From: Bog-1340 sp964513515
Lineage (GTDB): Bacteria; Patescibacteriota; Minisyncoccia; Phycocordibacterales; GWA1-40-21
Assembly (NCBI GenBank): GCA_964513515.1
Contig: CAZEMP010000002.1
Coordinates: 1 to 64,000 of the forward strand
Length of the DNA stretch: 64,000 bases
Direction: 5' to 3'
Shown: positions 58,582-64,000 of the stretch, in pieces
How positions within the stretch are numbered: position 1 is the stretch's first letter
How the letters are laid out: each line of letters begins with the position of its first letter
Notes under the pieces: generated by a model
What the model was told of the DNA's origin: nothing
Seen by the model: the letters and a program-made list of their open reading frames with translations, nothing else
The model's database searches: none
Position numbers and translations under genes: made by a program

Positions 58582-60264
58582 ATGGTAGATTTTGATGAAG
58601 ATAAACAAAATAGGCGTCTCGAGGAGATGCGAAAAAATGAGGAAGAAGAGGTCTCCAGAATTTTAGCAGGAAAATATGGGTACAACTATTTGGATCTAAG
58701 CGCTATTCCAATAAATAGCGACGCTCTTCGTGTAATAAACGAGGAAGATGCACGCGCCTCAAACACAGCGATCTTTTCTATGGTGGGTAAAAAAATAGAT
58801 GTCGCAATCCTTTCACCAAATGATGACAAAACTACTTCTATAATAAATAGACTCTCTCACGACGGCTACTTCCCTAACGTACATATGGTATCTAGAAAAA
58901 GCTTAGAAAAAGCCTGGAGTAGATATAAAGATTTATCATATTCTTCTGAAAGCACAGCGGGGACTTTTGATATTGCGGGTGATCAGGTTGTAATGATGAT
59001 GGACAAAATAAAGCATATTGCTGATATAGAAAAACTCACTTCAGATCTTCTGGGAGTAAAACAAACATATAGAATATCTAAAATCATGGAAATAATGCTG
59101 GCTGGAGCATTGGCTCTTGGCGCTTCCGATGTTCACCTTGAGCCAGAAGAAGTAGACATTAGAATGAGATTTAGAATTGACGGAGTTCTTCTTGATGCAT
59201 TTAGATTTGATAAAAATACTTACACATTATTACTTTCTAGAATTAAGCTTTTGTCCGGATTAAAACTAAACGTAAAAGATGAAGCGCAAGATGGTCGCTT
59301 TAGTATTAAAATAAAAGATAATAATATAGAAATCAGAACCTCTCTTCTACCAGGCGCTTATAATGAATCTGTCGTTATGAGACTTCTAAATCCAAAATCA
59401 ATTGCTGTATCTTTAGATCAGCTAGGTATTGAAAAAAGAACACTAGATATACTTTTAGAACAGATAAGTAGACCAAACGGTATGCGCCTGATTACTAGTC
59501 CAACTGGTAGCGGTAAGACCACCACCCTTTATGCCTTTATAAAAAAGATTTACACTCCAGATGTAAAAATCCTTACTATTGAAGATCCTATCGAATATCA
59601 CCTAGACGGTATTGTACAAACACAAGTTGAAGAGGAAAAAGGATACACTTTCCTTTCAGGACTTCGCGCTGCGATGAGGCAAGACCCGGATGTAATAATG
59701 GTGGGAGAAATCAGAGATGCAGAAACTGCTGGAACCGCTATTCAAGCTGCACTTACTGGACATTTGGTTTTTTCAACACTTCATACCAACTCCGCTGCTG
59801 GATCATATCCAAGACTTATAGACTTAAAAGTAAATCCGAAAACAATTCCATCTGCATTAAATGTTTCGATGGCACAAAGACTTTTGAGAAAACTTTGTGT
59901 AAGTTGTAAAAAAGAAAGAGACCCAAATGAAAAAGAAAAGAAAATAATATCAAATACTTTAGAAAGTATACATGACAAAACATATCTCGAAGGTATTCAA
60001 ACAGAGAAAATATATGATGCTGTAGGCTGTGAAAAGTGTAATGGTACCGGATATAAAGGCAGAATAGCTATAGTTGAAGCCATTCTTTCAACAAAGGATA
60101 TGGAAAAGGTTATTGAAAATAATTCAAGCGAAAGAGAAATTAAGAAAGCAGCTGAATCACAAAATATTCTTGATATGAAGCAAGATGGTATCTTAAAAAT
60201 ATTAAAAGGGATAAGTTCAATAGAAGAACTTGCGAGAGTTATAGATCTTGAACAACAAGTTTAA
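58582..60264 (+). CDS. Second type II/IV secretion ATPase (PilB/GspE family, zinc-binding)
   Basis: 560 residues from the ATG at 58582; an ATG 18 bases earlier is an alternative. It begins with a GspE-N-like domain (EEEEVSRILAGKYGYNYLDL). The ATPase has SDVHLEPEEVDIRMRFRIDG, Walker A TSPTGSGKTTTLYA, Asp box TIEDPIEYHLDGIVQTQVEE, Walker B DPDVIMVGEIRDAETA and His box STLHTNSAAGSYPRL. The zinc tetracysteine CVSCKK ... CEKCNGTGYKGR is present, unlike in the pilB at 36358. It could serve pilus extension with a different partner, or a secretion or competence system; no pilC or pilin accompanies it. A retraction PilT is less likely given the N-terminal domain. Confidence 0.92.
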   Translation: MVDFDEDKQNRRLEEMRKNEEEEVSRILAGKYGYNYLDLSAIPINSDALRVINEEDARASNTAIFSMVGKKIDVAILSPNDDKTTSIINRLSHDGYFPNVHMVSRKSLEKAWSRYKDLSYSSESTAGTFDIAGDQVVMMMDKIKHIADIEKLTSDLLGVKQTYRISKIMEIMLAGALALGASDVHLEPEEVDIRMRFRIDGVLLDAFRFDKNTYTLLLSRIKLLSGLKLNVKDEAQDGRFSIKIKDNNIEIRTSLLPGAYNESVVMRLLNPKSIAVSLDQLGIEKRTLDILLEQISRPNGMRLITSPTGSGKTTTLYAFIKKIYTPDVKILTIEDPIEYHLDGIVQTQVEEEKGYTFLSGLRAAMRQDPDVIMVGEIRDAETAGTAIQAALTGHLVFSTLHTNSAAGSYPRLIDLKVNPKTIPSALNVSMAQRLLRKLCVSCKKERDPNEKEKKIISNTLESIHDKTYLEGIQTEKIYDAVGCEKCNGTGYKGRIAIVEAILSTKDMEKVIENNSSEREIKKAAESQNILDMKQDGILKILKGISSIEELARVIDLEQQV

Positions 60265-60277
60265 ATGTGTTTTAAAT

Positions 60278-60512
60278 AGTTTTAAACTTGCAAAAGTTTA
60301 AAACAGTATTAATATGAAACTAAGAGATAAATCTGAAAAGATTTTCAGATCGTGTTCAAAACATAAATCTCTAAACAATACTTTAAACCTGGCGGTGAAA
60401 AGTTAAATTAGTTTTTAAGGATAACTTCAGCAATATTTCCGAAGAAATAAACCAAAATGTCCTTGAAAAAAAACCCGTAAGCTCTTTCGAGCATAATTGT
60501 TTAGAGATTTAT
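60278..60512. ncRNA. Candidate structured RNA region between the second pilB-type gene and ruvB
   Basis: The 327-base gap contains an 11-bp perfect hairpin (60279-60289 / 60294-60304), a 9-bp palindrome (ATCTGAAAA / TTTTCAGAT, 60331-60350), and a 17-bp perfect long-range helix joining ATAAATCTCTAAACAAT (60363-60379) to its complement at 60496-60512. The helix encloses small hairpins such as GCTC-TTTC-GAGC and TATTTC-CGAA-GAAATA. No reading frame fits. A closing stem around a ~115-base interior suggests a small regulatory RNA, but no known class (6S, SRP, tmRNA, RNase P) could be matched, and the strand is not certain. Confidence 0.45.
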
Positions 60513-60533
60513 ATTCAGAACGTCAAACAAAAA

Positions 60534-60556
60534 ATGGGGAATAAAAAACGCCCCAT
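60534..60556. other. GGGG/CCCC hairpin before ruvB
   Basis: ATGGGG / CCCCAT with an 11-base A-rich loop, flanked by A-runs on its left side (a T-run on the minus strand). Possibly a leftward terminator or part of the ruvB leader. Confidence 0.4.
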
Positions 60557-60591
60557 AAGGCTCTACGCTAAGTGTATCATAGAATAATCCC

Positions 60592-61611
60592 ATGTCAAGA
60601 AAAAATGATAAAAAGCCTCTAGAAACTAAAAATAACCATAAAGATAGCCCTATAAACAGTGATGAAAATTTTTTAGACCTCACTTTACGACCAAATTCCT
60701 GGGAAGAATATATAGGTCAAAAAAACATAAAAGATAACTTAAAAGTTCTATTAAAAGCTGCGGAGCAAAGAAAACATCCTCCGGAGCATTTGCTTTTTTA
60801 TGGACCTCCCGGCCTTGGAAAGACAACTTTAGCAAACCTCATTGCAAAAGAAACTCGTGCTCAACTTAAATCTACATCAGGACCTGCGATAGAAAAAGTT
60901 GGTGATCTTGCATCAATACTTACAAACCTTTCTCCAGGAGACATTCTTTTTATTGATGAGATACACAGATTAAATAAAACTATTGAAGAAATTCTCTATC
61001 CAGCTATGGAGTCCGGATCGCTCGATATTATTATTGGTAAAGGTCCAAGTGCCCGTACAATACAACTTGATCTACCACCATTTACTTTGATTGCCGCAAC
61101 AACAAGGATTGCGATGCTCTCCGCTCCTCTTCGTTCTAGATTTTCTGGGGGTGTATTTAAGCTAGAATTCTATTCAGACGAAGAAATAGAGAAAATAATA
61201 GATAGATCAGCAAAAATATTAGGCGTAGAAATAGAACCAAAAGCCTTATCTGAAATAGCAAAAAGAAGTAGGAGCACACCAAGAACGGCTAATTATCTAT
61301 TGAAAAGAGGCCGTGATTTGGCACAGGTAAAAGAACAGAAACTTACAAATGATATTGTTAAAGAGGCTTTGAATATGCTAAGTATTGATGAAATCGGTCT
61401 CAACACAGAAGATAGAGCTATGCTTAGAATAATAGAAGAAAAGTTTAATGGAGGACCTGTTGGCTTAAATACTTTAGCTGCCGCCCTTTCTGAAGAACAG
61501 GCAACCATAGAAGATGTTTATGAGCCTTACCTTCTTAAGCTCGGCCTTATAGAAAGAACTCCCCGAGGCAGAACTGTTACTGATAGAGCAAAGAAACATT
61601 TAAAAAAATAA
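60592..61611 (+). CDS. ruvB: Holliday junction branch-migration helicase RuvB
   Basis: 339 residues. After a lysine/asparagine-rich N-terminus come FLDLTLRPNSWEEYIGQKNI, Walker A LLFYGPPGLGKTTLANLIAK, Walker B DILFIDEIHRLNKTIEEILY, sensor 1 TLIAATTRIAMLSAPLRSRF, and the C-terminal winged helix (GPVGLNTLAAALSEEQATIE; LIERTPRGRTVTDRAKKHL). RuvB hexamers drive branch migration with RuvA. ruvC is 1.1 kb away on the other strand; ruvA is not in the window. It is followed after 3 bases by yebC. Confidence 0.97.
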   Translation: MSRKNDKKPLETKNNHKDSPINSDENFLDLTLRPNSWEEYIGQKNIKDNLKVLLKAAEQRKHPPEHLLFYGPPGLGKTTLANLIAKETRAQLKSTSGPAIEKVGDLASILTNLSPGDILFIDEIHRLNKTIEEILYPAMESGSLDIIIGKGPSARTIQLDLPPFTLIAATTRIAMLSAPLRSRFSGGVFKLEFYSDEEIEKIIDRSAKILGVEIEPKALSEIAKRSRSTPRTANYLLKRGRDLAQVKEQKLTNDIVKEALNMLSIDEIGLNTEDRAMLRIIEEKFNGGPVGLNTLAAALSEEQATIEDVYEPYLLKLGLIERTPRGRTVTDRAKKHLKK

Positions 61612-61614
61612 AAT

Positions 61615-62145
61615 ATGTCTGGACATAATAAATTTTCAAAAATAAAAAGATTAAAAGCAAAAACTGATGCACAAAAAAGTGCGGTGTTTACCAAAATGGC
61701 AAAAATGTTGCAGATGGAAGCAAAGAAAGCTGGTGGAAATCTTCTTTCTCCTGGATTAAAGGCTGCAATTGAAAGAGCTAAAGCTGCTGACATGCCAAAT
61801 GACAATATCGATAGGGCAATCAAAAAAGCTACTGGAGCAAATGAGGCACAGGTGGAGTCTGTAGTTTATGAAGCTTATGGACCAGGAGGTGTGGCAATAA
61901 TAATAGACGCGCTTACATCAAACAGGAATAAAGCTGCAGCAGAAGTAAAACATATCTTATCTTTAAACGGTACGTCCCTTGCAAGCTCAGGTAGTGCATC
62001 GTGGGCATTTGAAAAAACACCAGAAGGTTGGATACCCAAAACAATGACTCAGGTATCTCCGGAAGATACTCCAAAATTAGAGAAACTTATAGAAGATCTT
62101 GAAAATAATGAAGAGGTGCAGGAGGTTTATACAAACGCAGAGTAA
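61615..62145 (+). CDS. yebC: YebC/PmpR-family protein, internally shortened
   Basis: 176 residues instead of the usual ~240. The N-terminal helical domain (SGHNKFSKIKRLKAKTDAQK; GLKAAIERAKAADMPNDNID) and the start of domain 2 (YEAYGPGGVAIIIDALTSNR; SGSASWAFEK) are normal. After WAFEK, about 65 residues found in standard members (the VEDGVFEVYTDPEDF-type region) are missing, and the protein goes straight to WIPKTMTQVSPEDTPKLEKL and the usual ending NNEEVQEVYTNAE. Family members are transcriptional regulators or translation factors (TACO1-like) relieving proline stalls, which may connect to EF-P in this window. Pairing with ruv genes is common in bacteria. Confidence 0.92.
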   Translation: MSGHNKFSKIKRLKAKTDAQKSAVFTKMAKMLQMEAKKAGGNLLSPGLKAAIERAKAADMPNDNIDRAIKKATGANEAQVESVVYEAYGPGGVAIIIDALTSNRNKAAAEVKHILSLNGTSLASSGSASWAFEKTPEGWIPKTMTQVSPEDTPKLEKLIEDLENNEEVQEVYTNAE

Positions 62146-62180
62146 CTATTCACTGTTTGAAAATATTACTTATTTTTAAT

Positions 62181-62242
62181 TGTCATTCCCGCGAAGGCGG
62201 GAATCTAGGTTTTTGAGTCTGGATCCCTGCCTTCGCAGGGAT
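62181..62242. repeat. REPIN-like pair of palindromes (second copy)
   Basis: ATTCCCGC-GAAG-GCGGGAAT (62185-62204) and ATCCCTGC-CTTC-GCAGGGAT (62223-62242) in inverted orientation, related to 1207-1282. A third inverted repeat, CAAAATTCA / TGAATTTTG (62246-62279), follows. The remaining intergenic sequence to 62382 has no gene; a single DnaA-box-like TTATCCACA stands at 62284. Confidence 0.65.
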
Positions 62243-62382
62243 GCTCAAAATTCATAGTCGCTTCGCTCTTTGAATTTTGGCACTTATCCACAGTATTGTC
62301 TATTTGCTTTTTTTTATAAATTTTAGAGAATGTAATCAATTACTCTTATATGAGTATGTTTATCAAAAATAAATTTTGAAAA

Positions 62383-62637
62383 ATGAAGGTAAAAAATAAA
62401 AAAACTAAAAAGGTGTCTGCTCCTAAAGAAAAGGTGGAAAAGGAGGATGTAAAAACTATAGCACCAGTAGAAGATGAGGCTGAAAAAGAAACCGGCACAT
62501 TATCAGACGGTGTACTTGACGCTTTTGATGAATTAGCACCAGTTGATCCGCTACTTGAAGATGAAACAATATTACCAGAAGATGAAGAGGATGATGAAAT
62601 AGATTCCGGAGATTTTAGACCTTCAGATGAATGGTAA
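62383..62637 (+). CDS. Small acidic hypothetical protein
   Basis: 84 residues with a strongly biased composition: a lysine-rich N-terminus (MKVKNKKTKKVSAPKEKVEK) followed by an acidic half (VDPLLEDETILPEDEEDDEI) and the end DSGDFRPSDEW. It is probably disordered. No Shine-Dalgarno is evident, but the frame is closed neatly by a terminator. No family recognised; the conserved-looking last residues could be an interaction tail. It may not be co-transcribed with yebC, since 237 bases with REPIN-like repeats lie between. Confidence 0.65.
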   Translation: MKVKNKKTKKVSAPKEKVEKEDVKTIAPVEDEAEKETGTLSDGVLDAFDELAPVDPLLEDETILPEDEEDDEIDSGDFRPSDEW

Positions 62638-62673
62638 TTATTAGCTGCCAGCTATTAGCTACTAGCTTTTAGA
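62638..62673 (+). repeat. Dispersed TAGCTATTAGCTACTAGC-type repeat (copy 3)
   Basis: From the stop codon: TTATTAGCTGCCAGCTATTA then GCTACTAGCTTTTAGA. Related to 2420-2455. Confidence 0.5.
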
Positions 62674-62687
62674 AAAAGTTTAAAAAT

Positions 62688-62724
62688 ACAAACAGGGTTT
62701 TCGCTTTGCGAAAACCCTGTTTGT
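62688..62724. terminator. Bidirectional terminator between the acidic-protein gene and ruvC
   Basis: 17-bp perfect arms ACAAACAGGGTTTTCGC / GCGAAAACCCTGTTTGT with TTT loop. Confidence 0.92.
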
Positions 62725-62729
62725 ACTTA

Positions 62730-62759
62730 CCTAACAGTTAATAGCTAAAAACTAAAATC
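62730..62759 (-). repeat. Dispersed CTAACAGTTAATAGCTAAAA-type repeat (copy 4)
   Basis: Overlaps the ruvC stop codon and runs up to the terminator; the mirror-image position of 62638-62673 on the other strand. Confidence 0.5.
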
Positions 62760-63228
62760 TTTTCTGCGTAGCAAAGAAAGTAAGTCCTGCTGCAATCGCA
62801 TCATACTCATCATCGTATTTAATTTTATTTTTTATTTTTATAAGTTTTTTTACCATGAAAATAACCTGATCCTTTTCACTATTACCATAGCCTGTAACTG
62901 CAATTTTTATGGCCATAGGAGAAAACTCAACAACCTTAAGGCCCAAAGCTGATGCGACATAAAGCATTACGCCACGCGCCTCTGAAACATGCATGGCAGT
63001 CTTTTGATTATTTTTAAAAAACAACGTTTCAATTACCATAACTTCTGGCTCATATTTCTTTATTAAACCCTCTATTTCCTGACCAATAAGTTTTAATCTT
63101 TCTGCATGATGAATTTTGGAAGAAGTTTTAAAACACTCGGAAAACAAAAGTTCCTCTTTATTGTTAGTTTTCTCTATTATAGCTACACCCATTCTTTCAT
63201 AGCCAGGATCTATTGCTATAACTCTCAT
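62752..63228 (-). CDS. ruvC: Holliday junction resolvase RuvC
   Basis: 158 residues from the ATG at 63228; a TTG two codons earlier is less likely. The RNase H-like fold has its catalytic acids at RVIAIDPGYERMGVAIIE (Asp8), VMVIETLFFKNN (Glu near 68) and the C-terminal pair in YDDEYDAIAAGLTFF. It cuts Holliday junctions symmetrically after RuvAB migration. It is shorter than E. coli RuvC by ~15 residues at the C-terminus. Not in an operon with ruvB; the two converge with the acidic-protein gene between. Confidence 0.95.
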   Translation of the reverse strand: MRVIAIDPGYERMGVAIIEKTNNKEELLFSECFKTSSKIHHAERLKLIGQEIEGLIKKYEPEVMVIETLFFKNNQKTAMHVSEARGVMLYVASALGLKVVEFSPMAIKIAVTGYGNSEKDQVIFMVKKLIKIKNKIKYDDEYDAIAAGLTFFATQKRF

Positions 63229-63257
63229 GCTCAAATTTATTATATTTTATGTTTACC

Positions 63258-63285
63258 GTATACTATATACCAAATACTATATACT
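63258..63285 (-). repeat. Dispersed ACTATATACT-type repeat at the tyrS stop
   Basis: GTATACTATATACCAAATAC then TATATACT, overlapping the last two codons and the stop of tyrS; variant of the family at 13291. Confidence 0.5.
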
Positions 63286-64000
63286 GATTTTGACAAACCT
63301 CTTCTTTCCCACTTTTAGAGTAAGTTCTGCGTGAATTTTTTGATTTACATCTGTGATTTTGTCACCTGATATAGCATTACTTACAGCATTCTCTGTTACA
63401 AGTCTTCTAAAGTCACTTTTTGATTCTACTATTTTGTTTTCCACCAAAAGTTCAGATAACAACTTCCCGTTTGTTGTTTTTATTTGCTCTATGTTTTCAG
63501 GTAAACCTCCTTTTTGAAAAGTTTTAATAAAATTCTTTTCTGCCCTATCAGCTTTTTCCTGATTATAAAAAACTTTTATAATTTCTTTTGCTAAAATAAT
63601 TTTTATATCTCTTGGATTCACTCCGCTTTCTAAATCTTTTTTATATTTTTCTATATCGTTGGCTGAAACAGTAGTGCAAATATCAAATGCTGGTAAAATC
63701 ATTCCATCTGTCCAGCTCATAACCTTACCAAACATTTCAAACTCGTCATCAAGCATAGAAACTGCGTTATTCTCTGTTTTACCCATTTTCTTTCCTGAGG
63801 AATCCTCCAAAAGTTTCATTGAGATAACAAATTTTTCCTTACTCGTAGCCTCTTTCATTAAGTTTCTACCAGTAAGCATATTAAATGTCTGATCATTTCC
63901 TCCTATTTCCCCATCAACATTCATTGCTATAGAATCATAACCTTGCATCAGTGGATATAAAAATTCGTGTATATATATAGGTTTATTTTCCTCAATTCTC
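63277..64000 (-). CDS. tyrS: Tyrosyl-tRNA synthetase, C-terminal part (5' end outside window)
   Basis: About 241 residues are visible; the frame stays open to base 64000 (IEENKPIYIHEFLYPLMQGY at the edge). Conserved features: the active-site helix QGYDSIAMNVDGEIGGNDQT, FNMLTGRNLMKE, and the class I KMSKS loop here written KKMGKTENNAVS. The C-terminal S4 domain is KLLSELLVENKIVESKSDFR, ending LTLKVGKKRFVKISI. It charges tRNA-Tyr. The Ser-to-Gly change in KMSKS is a recognised kind of variation. It lies upstream of ruvC on the same strand. Confidence 0.95.
   Translation of the reverse strand, partial: RIEENKPIYIHEFLYPLMQGYDSIAMNVDGEIGGNDQTFNMLTGRNLMKEATSKEKFVISMKLLEDSSGKKMGKTENNAVSMLDDEFEMFGKVMSWTDGMILPAFDICTTVSANDIEKYKKDLESGVNPRDIKIILAKEIIKVFYNQEKADRAEKNFIKTFQKGGLPENIEQIKTTNGKLLSELLVENKIVESKSDFRRLVTENAVSNAISGDKITDVNQKIHAELTLKVGKKRFVKISI

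Noticed and set aside
60265..60591. tmRNA, RNase P RNA, SRP RNA or 6S RNA in this gap
   Set aside because: None of their signature sequences (tag-peptide frame, GAGGAAAGTC, GGTCCGGAAGGAAGCA) is present; only generic structure is seen.
62284..62292. A perfect DnaA-box-like TTATCCACA, considered as part of an origin
   Set aside because: It is single, with no dnaA, dnaN or box cluster around it; one 9-mer match is expected by chance.
1..64000. CRISPR array or integrated prophage
   Set aside because: No regularly spaced 25-40-base repeats, Cas genes, integrase or phage structural genes were seen; the regular repeats found are coding (NHL, YNGTN).

Overview
The window reads as a chromosome segment of a streamlined, AT-rich Candidate Phyla Radiation (Patescibacteria) bacterium, most likely a Parcubacteria-type lineage. 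Evidence: short intergenic gaps, compact or domain-deleted versions of universal proteins (trigger factor without PPIase, short YebC, DNA polymerase I without a recognisable proofreading domain), a shared CPR repertoire (DUF5671, SIMPL, pseudopilin clusters, large NHL/Ig-like surface proteins), and rplK followed by a terminator instead of rplA. Frames fit the standard bacterial code with UGA as stop. The lineage is an inference; no rRNA or tRNA gene was found.

Layout. 1-6977: end of ftsK, a small membrane protein, recA, then leftward rpsF-ssb-rpsR-efp, an M16 peptidase and glycyl-tRNA synthetase. 7037-17346: a membrane-anchored beta-domain protein, recO, a giant isoleucyl-tRNA synthetase carrying an embedded histidine-phosphatase domain, argS, a DUF5671 protein and a BaiN-like flavoprotein. 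17414-27174: a one-carbon/thymidylate neighbourhood (glyA, thyA, HIT protein, dCMP-deaminase-like protein, nucleotidyltransferase, folA, folD) interleaved with secE-nusG-rplK, a SIMPL protein, a tandem-PAS protein and a methyltransferase. 27245-28377: a GC-rich orphan gene with its own promoter, a convincing SAM-I (S-box) riboswitch and a terminator. 28378-38124: tatD, metG, an AI-2E family transporter and a leftward pilin operon (pilB, pilC, four pseudopilin-like genes). 38255-47277: two huge paralogous surface proteins in which NHL beta-propellers interrupt Ig-like domains. 47483-53852: nusA behind a strong promoter and a possible attenuator, a coiled-coil secreted protein, a small membrane protein, trigger factor, polA and tsaE. 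53930-56560: three GC-rich one-gene cassettes sharing near-identical segments. 56604-58227: a repeat-rich surface protein interrupted by a 100-N assembly gap. 58582-64000: a second PilB-type ATPase, a structured 330-base intergenic region that may encode an RNA, ruvB, yebC, a small acidic protein, ruvC and the C-terminal part of tyrS.

Most interesting items: (1) the histidine phosphatase inserted inside IleRS with all its catalytic residues; (2) the SAM-I riboswitch, with visible antiterminator/terminator, in front of an unrecognised gene; (3) the GC-rich cassettes with consensus promoters and shared repeats; (4) propellers nested inside Ig-like domains; (5) the structured region 60278-60512; (6) a MITE-like element upstream of ileS and short dispersed repeats tied to stop codons and terminators.

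Both strands are used, with frequent convergent terminators. Where promoters are readable they follow TTGACA-N16/17-TATAAT; many genes outside the cassettes have weak or no Shine-Dalgarno sequence, whereas the cassettes have strong ones.
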